From Anaerolineales bacterium (GTDB lineage Bacteria > Chloroflexota > Anaerolineae > Anaerolineales > Villigracilaceae): a DNA stretch of 34,801 nt. Below, piece by piece: positions 1 through 8,350 of this stretch (its first letter is position 1; each line of letters starts with the position of its first letter). The notes below the pieces were generated by a model. It ran no database searches and was not told the origin of the DNA. It saw only the letters and a program-made list of their open reading frames with translations. The position numbers were made by a program, and so were the translations under genes. The DNA lies in contig JAEURG010000239.1 in the NCBI GenBank assembly GCA_016789345.1, forward strand, positions 1 through 34,801, read 5' to 3'.

Positions 1-28
1 GAATGATGAGTGAAGAATGATGAATTTA
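1..28. repeat. Heptamer-periodic tandem repeat inside carB (truncated by window edge)
   Basis: Plus strand reads GAATGAT, GAGTGAA, then GAATGAT again: period 7. On the coding (minus) strand it encodes a Ser/Phe/His-rich run (about NSSFFTHH) right after the conserved [11 protein letters not shown] motif of CarB. It may continue beyond position 1. Confidence 0.6.
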
Positions 29-1547
29 AGAGCCGTGAAATATGAGAGTCTGAGAATCCCATTTGCTTTGCTTCATGCAACAATGCTTTCAATTCCGCTT
101 TCTGCATTCCACTTTCTGCATTCCGCATTCTGCCTTCTGCATTTTGAATCTCTTTCATTTGCGCCAAGAACCATAAATCATAACCAGTGATATTTGCAAT
201 TTCATCTAAGGACATGCCTTGCTGAATAGCACGATAGACGCGGAACAATCTATCGGCGCGAGGAATTGTCAGCGAAGCGAATGTTTCAGGTTCAGTGAGC
301 AATTCTTTGTTAGGTCCAGAAGCGTCTAATGCGTCCACACCAATTTCCAAAGATTGAATCGCTTTATTCAAAGCTTCAGGAAATGTCCTTCCTAATGCCA
401 TCGCTTCCCCAACCGATTTCATTTGCGGACCAAGAGTTGGGTCTACACCTGGAAATTTTTCAAATGCCCAGCGCGGAATTTTCACAACCACATAATCGAG
501 CGAAGGCTCAAACGCGGCTTTGGTTTGTTTGGTGATATCGTTGGTGATTTCATCGAGGGTGTAACCAACGGCGACGAGCGCGGCGAGCTTTGCAATTGGA
601 AAACCAGTTGCCTTCGATGCCAGCGCAGACGAACGACTCACACGCGGATTCATTTCGATAACAACAACGCGACCTGTTTTTGGGTCAACGCCAAATTGCA
701 CATTCGAACCGCCCGTTTCAACGCCCACCGCAGATAACACTTGATGTGCAAGGTCACGCAAAATTTGATATTCGCGATCCGTTAAAGTTTGTGCAGGTGC
801 AACCGTGATGCTATCGCCCGTATGCACACCCATTGGGTCAAGGTTTTCAATCGAACACACGACGACAAAATTATTTTTTTTATCGCGCATCACTTCGAGT
901 TCATATTCTTTCCAACCCAAAACAGATTCTTCCAACCATGCCTGACCAATCGGTGATTCTGAAATTGCACTGCGAACAGCTTCTTGAAGTTGATTTGATT
1001 CGTAAACCCACGATGCACCTGTACCACCCATTGCAAATGAAGCGCGGACTAAAACAGGATAGCCTGTTTCTTTAACAATCTCTTGCGCTTCTTTCAACGA
1101 GTAAGCCTGTCCACCCCGCGGAACAGGGATATTATTCTTTTGCATCGTCTCGCGAAATAACATTCGGTCTTCAGCGGCTTTGATGGCATTGAGATTTGCT
1201 CCAATTAATTGCACACCATATTTTTCAAGCACGCCATTTTCACTTAATGCCAGTGCAAGATTTAATCCAGTTTGTCCGCCAACGGTGGGGAGCATGGCAT
1301 CTGGTTTTTCTTGAGCAATGATGGCTTCCAATGCTTCGGGTGTTAATGGCTCGATATAAGTTGCATCCGCAATTTCAGGGTCAGTCATAATCGTTGCGGG
1401 ATTTGAATTAACCAACACAACGCGATAGCCTTCTGCTTTCAATGCTTTGACCGCTTGTGTGCCAGAGTAATCAAACTCCGCGGCTTGACCAATGACGATA
1501 GCTCCAGAGCCAGGGACGAGGATGGTGTGAATGTCTGTTCGTTTCAT
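1..1547 (-). CDS. carB: Carbamoyl-phosphate synthase large subunit, partial (N-terminal 515 codons)
   Basis: Makes carbamoyl phosphate from bicarbonate, ATP and ammonia delivered by CarA, for pyrimidine and arginine synthesis in the cytoplasm. The frame is open from an ATG at 1547 to the left edge, so the C-terminal half is missing from the window. The N-terminus has the CarB signature ([20 protein letters not shown], then QAAEFDYSG). The ATP-grasp carboxyphosphate domain follows with [28 protein letters not shown] and [20 protein letters not shown]. The start of the oligomerisation domain is also present ([14 protein letters not shown], then [14 protein letters not shown]). Two stretches in that domain are encoded by heptamer repeats (residues about 467-486 and 507-515). 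It lies 148 nt downstream of carA across an inverted repeat. No clear Shine-Dalgarno sequence is seen. The open frame and the preserved GFSD motif between the repeats argue against a pseudogene, but the end is not visible. Confidence 0.95.
   Translation of the reverse strand, partial: MKRTDIHTILVPGSGAIVIGQAAEFDYSGTQAVKALKAEGYRVVLVNSNPATIMTDPEIADATYIEPLTPEALEAIIAQEKPDAMLPTVGGQTGLNLALALSENGVLEKYGVQLIGANLNAIKAAEDRMLFRETMQKNNIPVPRGGQAYSLKEAQEIVKETGYPVLVRASFAMGGTGASWVYESNQLQEAVRSAISESPIGQAWLEESVLGWKEYELEVMRDKKNNFVVVCSIENLDPMGVHTGDSITVAPAQTLTDREYQILRDLAHQVLSAVGVETGGSNVQFGVDPKTGRVVVIEMNPRVSRSSALASKATGFPIAKLAALVAVGYTLDEITNDITKQTKAAFEPSLDYVVVKIPRWAFEKFPGVDPTLGPQMKSVGEAMALGRTFPEALNKAIQSLEIGVDALDASGPNKELLTEPETFASLTIPRADRLFRVYRAIQQGMSLDEIANITGYDLWFLAQMKEIQNAEGRMRNAESGMQKAELKALLHEAKQMGFSDSHISRLLNSSFFTHH
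92..147. repeat. Heptamer-periodic tandem repeat inside carB (8 units)
   Basis: Eight consecutive 7-mers, for example ATTCCGC, TTTCTGC; paired they give a 14-bp unit repeated about three times. The carB frame reads through as a charged run ([18 protein letters not shown]) in the linker between FLAQMKEI and [12 protein letters not shown]. CarB homologues vary in length here. Confidence 0.75.
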
Positions 1548-1561
1548 CTATAAAAGTCCCC

Positions 1562-1678
1562 GTTGGTCGAGTAGGGCGAAGCCCGTATCGAGACCAACAT
1601 GTTTCAAGTTATATTTTGCTTGACAGCAATGTGTGGTCTCGATACGACATTCGCTATCGCTCATGTCTACTCGACCAC
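1562..1678. repeat. Nested inverted-repeat element between carA and carB
   Basis: Two related hairpins face each other. Left hairpin 1562-1598 has ends GTTGGTC/GACCAAC and an inner GGGC-GAA-GCCC. Right hairpin 1633-1678 has ends GTGGTC/GACCAC. The copies are inverted: GGTCGAGTAG on the left matches CTACTCGACC on the right (10/10), and CGTATCGAGACC matches GGTCTCGATACG (12/12). It fills nearly all of the 148-nt gap and encodes nothing. It resembles a REP/MITE-type non-autonomous element. It could fold in the carAB mRNA and affect carB expression (inference). Confidence 0.75.
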
Positions 1679-1695
1679 CGAATAGGAATTGAATG

Positions 1696-2844
1696 TTATT
1701 TTCCATTTTTATCCCCAATCATTTTGAAAAAATCAGAAAATATATCGTGTGCATCATGCGGACCAGGCGCAGACTCAGGATGAAATTGCACGCTAAAGAC
1801 AGGTTTGTTTTTCATTTTCAAACCTTCAAGTGAATCGTCATTTAAACTTTTATAAGTAATATCCACTTCATTTTTATTTAATTCCCCTTCGGTGACGCAG
1901 TAATTGTGATTCTGTGCAGTGATTAAAACTTCTCCGCTTGGTAGATGTTGCACAGGGTGATTCCCGCCATGATGTCCGAATTTAAGTTTATGCGTATCTG
2001 CTCCAAGTGCTCGTCCGATTAATTGATGTCCGAGACAAATACCAAAAACAGGCACACCACTTTCAATTAATTCACTGACTGCTTCAACTGCATAAGGTAA
2101 ACCTGCTGGGTCGCCAGGTCCATTGGATAAAAAAATTCCATCAGGTTTCAACGCCAGCACATCATCGGATGTTGTATCTGCTGGAACAACAGTTACATTT
2201 GCTCCGTAAGAAGATAAATGGCGAAGGATATTTTCTTTAATTCCAAAATCATAAGCAACAATAGACCATGGACGATTGACCGTAGACCGTCCACTGTCTT
2301 CCGTCCACGGTCTCTTGACCCATTTACTGCCTTCATCATCCACCCAATGATAGGACTCTTCACAAGTCACTTCTTTGACCATGTCTCTTCCATCGAGTCC
2401 GTTCCAAGCGTGTACCATGTTCAAAAGCACATTCGCAGGTGTACCCTTAGTAGAAAGAGCCGCTTTTTGTGTGCCACCGTCACGAAGTTTGCGAGTCAAA
2501 TAACGTGTATCCACGCCACTAATGCCGGGAATATCATGTTGACAAAGCCATTCAGATAATGAAAATGCAGAACGCCAATTTGAAACAACTGGACTCAACG
2601 AACGAATCACTGCCGCTGTAACTTGTGGCTTTGCTGACTCATCATCTTCTAAATTGATTCCGACATTACCGATGTGCGAAACTGTGAACAAAACGCCTTG
2701 TCCACGATACGATGGGTCAGTCAAAATTTCTTGATAACCCGTCATGCTCGTGTTGAACACCAATTCAAACACTTCATCGGTTTTTGCACCAAAAGCTTTG
2801 CCTTCGATAATTGTGCCATCTTCTAAAACTAATGTTGCCGTCAT
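1696..2844 (-). CDS. carA: Carbamoyl-phosphate synthase small (glutaminase) subunit
   Basis: Hydrolyses glutamine and channels ammonia to CarB. At 382 aa it has the usual family length. The N-terminal domain has [19 protein letters not shown]. The C-terminal class I glutamine amidotransferase domain has nucleophile Cys270 in [27 protein letters not shown], and the His/Glu pair in [16 protein letters not shown]. The start at 2844 is preceded by AAAGGA with 7-nt spacing. Residues about 178-194 ([17 protein letters not shown]) are encoded by a seven-unit heptamer repeat in the linker just before the amidotransferase domain. An intrinsic terminator ends only about 27 nt upstream of the ATG, so expression probably needs read-through (attenuation). 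carB follows in the same direction. Confidence 0.97.
   Translation of the reverse strand: MTATLVLEDGTIIEGKAFGAKTDEVFELVFNTSMTGYQEILTDPSYRGQGVLFTVSHIGNVGINLEDDESAKPQVTAAVIRSLSPVVSNWRSAFSLSEWLCQHDIPGISGVDTRYLTRKLRDGGTQKAALSTKGTPANVLLNMVHAWNGLDGRDMVKEVTCEESYHWVDDEGSKWVKRPWTEDSGRSTVNRPWSIVAYDFGIKENILRHLSSYGANVTVVPADTTSDDVLALKPDGIFLSNGPGDPAGLPYAVEAVSELIESGVPVFGICLGHQLIGRALGADTHKLKFGHHGGNHPVQHLPSGEVLITAQNHNYCVTEGELNKNEVDITYKSLNDDSLEGLKMKNKPVFSVQFHPESAPGPHDAHDIFSDFFKMIGDKNGK
2264..2312. repeat. Seven-unit heptamer repeat inside carA (49 bp, near-palindromic)
   Basis: Exactly seven adjacent 7-mers; on the coding strand they include GACCGTG, GACGGAA and end with CATGGTC. The ends are near-complementary, so the whole element is an imperfect palindrome. 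It is read in frame as residues about 178-194 of CarA. Confidence 0.8.
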
Positions 2845-2869
2845 GTATTAATCCTTTCGTGATGCAGAC

Positions 2870-2903
2870 AAAAAAATAACCCTCCAAAAGGAGGGCTATT
2901 TTT
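2870..2903 (-). terminator. Intrinsic terminator/attenuator just before carA
   Basis: In minus-strand RNA a GCCCTCC/GGAGGGT stem with a TTTT loop is extended by flanking A/U pairs and followed by a run of seven U. The one non-canonical position is a G-U pair on the minus strand but an A-C mismatch on the plus strand, which indicates function in the minus direction. It lies between a short Arg-rich ORF and carA. Confidence 0.85.
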
Positions 2904-3018
2904 AATTAACGTTTTCGATGAAATCCTGAATCGAACCTGCCAAGTCAAAAACTTCCAACCTTTCGAGAAAAGTTAGTTTTGAACGACGGGTACGACGTGC
3001 ACAAAGTTGTCTGAACAT
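2902..3018 (-). CDS. Putative Arg-rich leader peptide of carAB (38 aa)
   Basis: ATG at 3018, TAA at 2902-2904. The product begins MFRQLCARRTRRSKL, with Arg at residues 3, 8, 9, 11, 12 and 20; four of these are CGT codons arranged as two adjacent pairs. A good promoter ends just upstream, placing the predicted start of transcription only about 4 nt before the ATG, so the message would be nearly leaderless; no Shine-Dalgarno sequence is present. The stop codon abuts the intrinsic terminator before carA. Carbamoyl phosphate feeds arginine synthesis, so arginine-codon-dependent attenuation is a reasonable hypothesis. I cannot identify an antiterminator by eye. The ORF could be a chance frame in a structured leader RNA, or an independent small protein. 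Confidence 0.45.
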   Translation of the reverse strand: MFRQLCARRTRRSKLTFLERLEVFDLAGSIQDFIENVN

Positions 3019-3028
3019 ATTGGGCGGT

Positions 3029-3056
3029 ATTCTACCATCCCCACAAAATATGTCAA
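3029..3056 (-). promoter_or_regulatory. Sigma70-type promoter for the carAB leader
   Basis: Minus strand -35 TTGACA (3051-3056), 16-nt spacer, -10 TAGAAT (3029-3034). It lies in the gap just after the purB stop. Predicted transcription start is near 3022. Confidence 0.7.
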
Positions 3057-3062
3057 TAGAAA

Positions 3063-4406
3063 TTATCCAGCAATTTTTTCGGTCAATTCAATTGCCAAAC
3101 CAATATAACTTTCTGGCGAAAGATTTTTCAATTTATTTCTTGTGGCATTATCTACATCAATTGAATCGCACCAGGTTTTGTAATCTGCTTCTGTTAAAAC
3201 TTGTCCACGAGTTTTTTCTTTGAGCGTTTCATACGCATCAGATTTTCCAACTGCACGCAAGATAGTTTGTGCGCCTTCAGAGACGACTTCCCAATGAGCA
3301 TTTAATTCTGCTTTGAGTTTTTCTTCGTCAGGAGCAATGCGCTTCAATCCACGTTGAAAGTTGGTCCATGCTAGGAGGCTGTGACCTAACGCCGAGCCAA
3401 ACGTGCGGCGGACAGTTGAATCTGATAAATCTCTTTGTAAACGTGAGACAGTTAATTTTTGAGCATAATGACTGAAAAGAGAATTTGCGACTCCGAGATT
3501 ACCTTCAGCATTTTCAAAATCAATTGGGTTAACTTTTTGAGGCATTGTCGAAGAACCAACTTCACCAGCAACAACTGCTTGCTTCAAATAACCATCACTG
3601 ATATATCTCCAAATATCTTGAGCAAAATCAATCAAAATGGAATTTGTTAAACGAATTAAATCAAAATACCGAATCCAATTATCGTATGGGAGGATTTGTG
3701 TGGTTAATAAATTTGGCTCCAAATCAAAACTTGAGACAAAATTTTCACTAAATGGAATCCAATCTATTTGTGGAGCAGATGCTTGAAGTGCATTGAAATT
3801 CCCAACTGCACCCGTCAACTTGGCTTCAAAGCGAAATTTGGATATTTCATCACGAATCTTTTTTAGGCGAGCAACGTAAACTGCAAACTCTTTTCCTAAT
3901 GTGGTGGGAACTGCAAACTGCCCATGTGTGCGAGCGAGCATAGCTGTAGATTTATAACGAAGAGCAAAGTCAGAGAGACTGGAGATTAGAGATTGGAGAT
4001 TCGGAAGAATGACTTTATCACGCGATTCTTTCAATGCAATGGCTTGACCAATGCTATTTGTATCTTCTGAAGTTAAGCCGAAATGAATCCAAGGAATCAA
4101 ATCCGCTAGATTGAGTTTGCTTTGAATGAAATATTCAATCGCTTTCACGTCATGGCGCGTTTTACGCTCGTGCTCAAGGATTAATTCTGCATCGGCATCT
4201 GAAAAATTTGAGATGATAGATTCGATTTGCGCGGATTCAGAATCTCTCAAAGGGCGTATCAAGCCTGTTTTGGAAAGAGCAAGCAAAAAGTTAAGTTCGA
4301 CGCGTACTCTATCACGCAGAAAAGCAAACTCGGAGAAATAATCCGTTAAAGGCTTAGTAATCTCTGCGTAACGTCCATCTAATGGAGAAAGTAAGTGTAG
4401 GGTCAT
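3063..4406 (-). CDS. purB: Adenylosuccinate lyase
   Basis: Catalyses two fumarate-releasing steps: SAICAR to AICAR in IMP synthesis, and adenylosuccinate to AMP. 447 aa, close to the E. coli-type enzyme, which also begins with an SP(L/V)DGRY motif; here LLSPLDGRYAEIT. Other motifs are LARTHGQFAVPTTLGKE (substrate-binding His) and the fumarase/lyase signature GEVGSSTMPQKVNPIDFENA. The ATG directly follows the guaB stop (4407-4409), so the two are probably co-translated or at least co-transcribed. Residues about 136-145 are encoded by four heptamer-like units, but the protein length there matches E. coli PurB, so nothing is obviously inserted. Confidence 0.97.
   Translation of the reverse strand: MTLHLLSPLDGRYAEITKPLTDYFSEFAFLRDRVRVELNFLLALSKTGLIRPLRDSESAQIESIISNFSDADAELILEHERKTRHDVKAIEYFIQSKLNLADLIPWIHFGLTSEDTNSIGQAIALKESRDKVILPNLQSLISSLSDFALRYKSTAMLARTHGQFAVPTTLGKEFAVYVARLKKIRDEISKFRFEAKLTGAVGNFNALQASAPQIDWIPFSENFVSSFDLEPNLLTTQILPYDNWIRYFDLIRLTNSILIDFAQDIWRYISDGYLKQAVVAGEVGSSTMPQKVNPIDFENAEGNLGVANSLFSHYAQKLTVSRLQRDLSDSTVRRTFGSALGHSLLAWTNFQRGLKRIAPDEEKLKAELNAHWEVVSEGAQTILRAVGKSDAYETLKEKTRGQVLTEADYKTWCDSIDVDNATRNKLKNLSPESYIGLAIELTEKIAG
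3974..4001. repeat. Heptamer-like tandem repeat inside purB (4 units)
   Basis: AGAGACT, GGAGATT, then AGAGATT and a second GGAGATT: period 7, 28 bp. It encodes part of ILPNLQSLISSLSD. The protein aligns without a gap to the E. coli type, so this may be a chance resemblance or a conversion rather than an insertion. Confidence 0.45.
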
Positions 4407-5891
4407 TTATCTTTGACTTAATTGATAGTTTGGCGCTTCTTTCGTAATGATAACATCATGCGGATGACTTTCAAGCAAGCCAGCATTTGTAATGCGAGTG
4501 AGTCTTGTTTTGGTTTGCAAATCTTTTAATGATGCCGCGCCTGCATAACCCATGCCCGAACGAAGCCCACCAACGAGTTGATAAACGTATTCACCAAGCA
4601 TACCTTTATAAGGTACGCGACCTTCAATACCTTCGGGCACAAGTTTTCCACCGCCAGCCTGACCTGTTGCATAACGATCAACGCCATAACCTTTCATCGC
4701 GCCGAGACTTCCCATGCCGCGATATTCTTTGAAGCGACGACCTTCATACATCATCACTTCGCCAGGCGCTTCTTCCAAACCCGCAAGCATACTGCCAAGC
4801 ATCACAGCATTTCCACCAGCAACAATTGCTTTAACAATATCACCACTGAATTTGATTCCGCCATCCGCAATCACTGTGATGCCATGTTTTCTTGCGGCTT
4901 GAGCACATTCAAAAATTGCAGAGACTTGTGGCATACCTGCGCCAGAGATGACTCGTGTTGTACAAATTGAACCAGCACCTACACCGACTTTAATCGCATC
5001 AGCACCTGACCTGATAATTGCTTCTGTTCCTTCGGCAGTGACCACATTCCCAGCAATGACTGGCAAATCTTTCCATGCACTTTTGATTCTTTGAATCGCT
5101 TCAAGCACACCTTTGGAATGTCCGTGTGCAGTATCAATGGTGACTGCATCTACACCTGCTTTGAGCATCAAATCAACTCGTGTTTCAACATCTTTCCCAA
5201 CACCAACTGCCGCGCCAACTAAAAGACGACCTTGTGAATCGGTTGAGGCATTTGGATAATCTCTTGCTTTTTGAATATCTTTTACAGTAAGCAAGCCTTT
5301 TAATTTTCCATTTTCATCTACTAGTGGAAGTTTTTCGATGCGATGTTTTTGCAAAATATCTTTTGCATCTTTTGCAGAGATACCAACTTTTGCAGTGATG
5401 AGTTTATCTTCCTTCGTCATAAATTGACTAACGGGCAAGTTGTAATCAGATGCTTCAACAAAACGGATATCTCTGTTGGTAAGAATGCCAACAATTTTTC
5501 CATTTTCATTTGTAATTGGCACGCCACTAATATGATATGTGGACATAATCTCTTCGGCACGACTCAATGGAGCATCAGGTTGTAAGCTGATAGGTTCAAC
5601 AATCATGCCAGATTGAGAGCGTTTTACTTTTTCCACTTCTGCGGCTTGTGCTTCGGGTGGCATGTTGCGATGGATGATTCCCATACCGCCTTCGCGAGCC
5701 AATGCGATGGCAAGTCTTGCTTCGGTGACAGTATCCATTGCGGCAGAGAGGATGGGAATATTAAGTTGAATGGTTGGCGTAAGTTGTACTTTTACATCCG
5801 TTTCATTGGGTAATACTTCTGTATAACCTGGGACGATTAATACATCATCAAAAGTGAGGGAATCAAATCGGTCAAAAAGTTCTTCGTTCAT
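4407..5891 (-). CDS. guaB: Inosine-5'-monophosphate dehydrogenase
   Basis: NAD-dependent oxidation of IMP to XMP, the committed step to GMP. 494 aa, normal length. The TIM-barrel begins [18 protein letters not shown] tandem CBS pair lies at about residues 95-210 ([39 protein letters not shown]). The catalytic loop Cys310 is in [11 protein letters not shown], followed by phosphate-binding [15 protein letters not shown] and the flap region [10 protein letters not shown]. The start at 5891 has AAGGAG six nt upstream. A 62-bp palindromic element separates it from the purH N-domain gene. The purB ATG follows immediately. guaA and purA are not in the window. Confidence 0.98.
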   Translation of the reverse strand: MNEELFDRFDSLTFDDVLIVPGYTEVLPNETDVKVQLTPTIQLNIPILSAAMDTVTEARLAIALAREGGMGIIHRNMPPEAQAAEVEKVKRSQSGMIVEPISLQPDAPLSRAEEIMSTYHISGVPITNENGKIVGILTNRDIRFVEASDYNLPVSQFMTKEDKLITAKVGISAKDAKDILQKHRIEKLPLVDENGKLKGLLTVKDIQKARDYPNASTDSQGRLLVGAAVGVGKDVETRVDLMLKAGVDAVTIDTAHGHSKGVLEAIQRIKSAWKDLPVIAGNVVTAEGTEAIIRSGADAIKVGVGAGSICTTRVISGAGMPQVSAIFECAQAARKHGITVIADGGIKFSGDIVKAIVAGGNAVMLGSMLAGLEEAPGEVMMYEGRRFKEYRGMGSLGAMKGYGVDRYATGQAGGGKLVPEGIEGRVPYKGMLGEYVYQLVGGLRSGMGYAGAASLKDLQTKTRLTRITNAGLLESHPHDVIITKEAPNYQLSQR

Positions 5892-5910
5892 ATTTTTCTC
5901 CTTATATAGT

Positions 5911-5972
5911 GTAAGGGCGACCCGTCACTGGAAATCAAGGTAATCAGATTTCTCTAGGCGGGTCGCCCCTAC
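5911..5972. repeat. Palindromic MITE-like element (GTAGGGGCGA ends)
   Basis: 62-bp imperfect palindrome. Outer arms GTAAGGGCGACCCGTC (5911-5926) and GGCGGGTCGCCCCTAC (5957-5972) pair with two mismatches; inner arms GAAATC (5931-5936) and GATTTC (5947-5952) also pair. It has no coding capacity and sits in the guaB 5' region. Its end sequence matches the element at 32242-32308. Confidence 0.8.
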
Positions 5973-5982
5973 GATTGAAAAT

Positions 5983-6561
5983 TTATTTTGTTTGTTTCTC
6001 TAAATATTCATGAATGGCTGTATCGTAATGTGCAGTGGAAGCAAATCCTTTAATAGCAAGTTTCTTTCGGGTCTCATCAGAAACAATGCCTGATTGTAAT
6101 TCTTGTAATACAGAGTTGTAATCAGCAGGGTCACAAATTAATGTTACGCGTTCGTGATTCTTTGCTGCGGCACGGATGAGGGTTACGCCACCGATATCTA
6201 TATTTTCAATGGCATCCATATAAGTGACGTTTGGTTTGGCAATCGTTTGCTCAAACGGATAAAGGTTGACCGCAACAAGGTCAATAAAATCCCAGCCTAA
6301 ATCAAGCAGTTGTTTGTGATCTTCGTCCGTTGGGCGGGCGAGAAGTCCGCTGTGAATAGCGGGATGTAACGTTTTGACTCTTCCGCCGAGAATTTCAGGT
6401 GATTTTGTATATTCAGCAACTTCAGTGATAGAGAGTCCATTATCATGAAGAAGTTTGGCTGTGCCACCAGAGGCAAGCAAAGTCCAGCCGAGAGAGGTGA
6501 GTCCTTTAGCAAATTCGATAATTCCAGTTTTGTCGTGAACAGAGAGAATGGCGATGGGCAT
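5983..6561 (-). CDS. purH: IMP cyclohydrolase domain of PurH as a stand-alone protein
   Basis: Closes FAICAR to IMP, the last step of de novo purine synthesis. 192 aa, corresponding only to the N-terminal (MGS-like fold) half of a normal bifunctional PurH of about 520 aa. Typical motifs: AILSVHDKTGIIEFAKGL, LLASGGTAKLL, SPEILGGRVKTLHP, AIHSGLLAR, VAVNLYPFE, ENIDIGGVTLIRAAAKNH. It ends cleanly at the normal domain boundary (YLEKQTK), so it looks like a true split rather than a frameshift. The transformylase half is encoded at 7168-8340, with purN lying between. GGAG lies upstream of the ATG. Confidence 0.93.
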   Translation of the reverse strand: MPIAILSVHDKTGIIEFAKGLTSLGWTLLASGGTAKLLHDNGLSITEVAEYTKSPEILGGRVKTLHPAIHSGLLARPTDEDHKQLLDLGWDFIDLVAVNLYPFEQTIAKPNVTYMDAIENIDIGGVTLIRAAAKNHERVTLICDPADYNSVLQELQSGIVSDETRKKLAIKGFASTAHYDTAIHEYLEKQTK

Positions 6562-6580
6562 GAAAAACTCCAGATAGGAT

Positions 6581-7165
6581 TTATTTGGTTAGCAAATCTT
6601 TTAAAGTATTTACTAAAACTTGATGCTCTATTTGATGAACTCTTGATTCAAAATCTCCAAGTGATTCATTTTGAATAAAATTAATTTCTTGTTTTGCTAA
6701 TAATGGTCCATCATCCACGCCTTCATCGGGCACGAGATGAATCATGACACCTGTTTGAGTTATCTCACCGCGTTGATAAGATTCGTATGCTCGTTCAATT
6801 GCATGTGTACCTGGAAATGTATTTGGCAAAGCAGGGTGAATATTGATTACGCGATTTGGAAAGTGGTTTAGAAACGTAGAAGTGAGAATTCGCATCCAGC
6901 CAGCTAAAATGATGTAGTCGGGTGAACAAGCTGAGGCGTAGGTAGCGAGGCGTGAGTCATATTCTTGGCGAGATTCATTTTCAAGTTTTGCAAAATGAAT
7001 CGCATCTATTCCAGCATTTTTTGCACGAACAAGTCCATACGCATCTGCTTTGTTTGAAATCACACATACAACAATTGCATCAAGCTCGCCAGATTTACAA
7101 GCATCGAGTATTGCTTGTAAGTTGGAGCCGTTTCCAGAAATGAGAACAACGAGTCGAGAAATCAT
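6581..7165 (-). CDS. purN: Phosphoribosylglycinamide formyltransferase
   Basis: Transfers a formyl group from 10-formyl-THF to GAR. 194 aa, normal size. Motifs: VLISGNGSNLQAILDAC (phosphate loop), ILAGWMRIL, catalytic Asn/His in NIHPALPNTFPGTHA, and GVMIHLVPDEGVDDGP with the catalytic Asp. It starts 2 nt after the stop of the AICAR transformylase gene and lies between the two halves of PurH, all in one transcription direction. Confidence 0.97.
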   Translation of the reverse strand: MISRLVVLISGNGSNLQAILDACKSGELDAIVVCVISNKADAYGLVRAKNAGIDAIHFAKLENESRQEYDSRLATYASACSPDYIILAGWMRILTSTFLNHFPNRVINIHPALPNTFPGTHAIERAYESYQRGEITQTGVMIHLVPDEGVDDGPLLAKQEINFIQNESLGDFESRVHQIEHQVLVNTLKDLLTK

Positions 7166-7167
7166 AA

Positions 7168-8340
7168 TTAATGATGGAAGAGACGAATACCACTGAAGAC
7201 CATCGTCATGCCATACTCATCACATGCAGAGATAACATCTTCATCACGATTTGAACCACCAGGTTGCAAAACATAACGCACACCACTTTTTGCCGCGCGG
7301 TCAATTGAATCACGGAATGGAAAAAATGCATCGGAACCTAGCACAACATCAGACATTCCATCTAACCATACGCGTCTTTCTTCTGGTGAAAGTTGCTGTG
7401 GCGATTCTGAAAACACTTCTTTCCAGTTGGCTTTTTCTGCATCGGTTACATCAGGTTGCAGAAATTGGTCAATTGCATTATCACGGTCAGGTCGTTTGAT
7501 TCCAGTTTTGAATGGCAAATTTAAAACATGCGGGTGTTGACGTAAACGCCACATATCCGCTTTGGCTCCTGCAAGCCTTGCACAATGCACACGCGATTGT
7601 TGACCTGCACCCACGCCAATCACTTGTCCATCTACTGCATAACAAACAGAATTAGATTGTGTGTATTTGAGTGTTATCCATGCAATGGTCATATCTCGAA
7701 TTGCATTTTCAGATAAGTTTTTCTTTTTGGTAACAATGTTTGTGAAATCTATTTGTGAAACTATTCGGTCATTACGATGTTGTTCAAATGTGATGCCATA
7801 GACATCACGTGTTTCAATCGGCTCTGGTTCATAGGCTGAGTCAATTTGAACGACAGCATATTTTCCTTTTTTCTTTTCTTTCAAAATATTCAATGCTTCG
7901 GGTTCATAGCCTGGAGCAATCACACCATCTGAAACTTCGCGACTAATTAGCTTTGCTGTGGGCACATCCACAATATCAGATAAAGCAATCCAATCTCCAA
8001 ACGAAGACATACGATCTACACCACGTGCACGTGCGTAAGCAGTTGCTAACGGAGAAAGTTCAAGGTCATCTACGAAATATATTTTTTTCAAGACATCCGA
8101 AAGCGGAGTCCCAACTGCTGCACCTGATGGGCTGACATGTTTAAAGGAAGAAGCGGCTGGTAATCCAGTAGTTAACTTTAATTCTTTCACCAATTGCCAA
8201 GAATTAAGTGCATCTAATAAATTGATATAACCAGGTGACGATGAAAGCACTGTAATTGGCAAATCTCCATTTTTCATAAAAACACGCGCAGGTGCTTGTT
8301 GTGGATTGGCTCCGTAACGAAGGGGAAGAGATGTCGACAT
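7168..8340 (-). CDS. purH: AICAR transformylase domain of PurH as a stand-alone protein
   Basis: Formylates AICAR to FAICAR with 10-formyl-THF, the penultimate step to IMP. 390 aa from the chosen ATG at 8340. That start is preferred because AAGGA lies 7 nt upstream, it clears the purM stop (8351), and the protein then begins MSTSLPLRYGANPQQAPARV. An in-frame upstream start at 8394 would overlap purM. Motifs: ASSFKHVSPSGAAVG with catalytic Lys-His, MSSFGDWIALSD, GVIAPGYEPEAL, GQVIGVGAGQQSRVHCARLA, LGSDAFFPFRDSID, VRYVLQPGGSNRDEDVI. It lacks the N-terminal cyclohydrolase domain, which is encoded separately at 5983-6561. Confidence 0.92.
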   Translation of the reverse strand: MSTSLPLRYGANPQQAPARVFMKNGDLPITVLSSSPGYINLLDALNSWQLVKELKLTTGLPAASSFKHVSPSGAAVGTPLSDVLKKIYFVDDLELSPLATAYARARGVDRMSSFGDWIALSDIVDVPTAKLISREVSDGVIAPGYEPEALNILKEKKKGKYAVVQIDSAYEPEPIETRDVYGITFEQHRNDRIVSQIDFTNIVTKKKNLSENAIRDMTIAWITLKYTQSNSVCYAVDGQVIGVGAGQQSRVHCARLAGAKADMWRLRQHPHVLNLPFKTGIKRPDRDNAIDQFLQPDVTDAEKANWKEVFSESPQQLSPEERRVWLDGMSDVVLGSDAFFPFRDSIDRAAKSGVRYVLQPGGSNRDEDVISACDEYGMTMVFSGIRLFHH

Positions 8341-8350
8341 AAATAAATCC

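Noticed and set aside
1-147. CRISPR array suggested by short repeats.
   Set aside because: Units are 7 nt and contiguous without spacers, and there are no cas genes.
1-1547. carB as a pseudogene because of repeat-coded stretches.
   Set aside because: Frame remains open to the window edge and conserved motifs continue between the two repeats.
2218-2559. Plus-strand ORF opposite carA and many similar frames opposite other genes.
   Set aside because: They are antisense or shifted shadows of strongly conserved genes, with no recognisable domains or start signals.
2925-2950. A GGTTCGATTC stretch on the minus strand resembles a tRNA T-loop.
   Set aside because: The flanking bases do not form a T-stem and no acceptor, D or anticodon arms are seen; it lies within the short leader ORF.
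3974-4001. Heptamer tract in purB as an insertion.
   Set aside because: Listed as a repeat, but the protein there aligns with E. coli PurB without extra residues, so an insertion is not supported; it may be chance.
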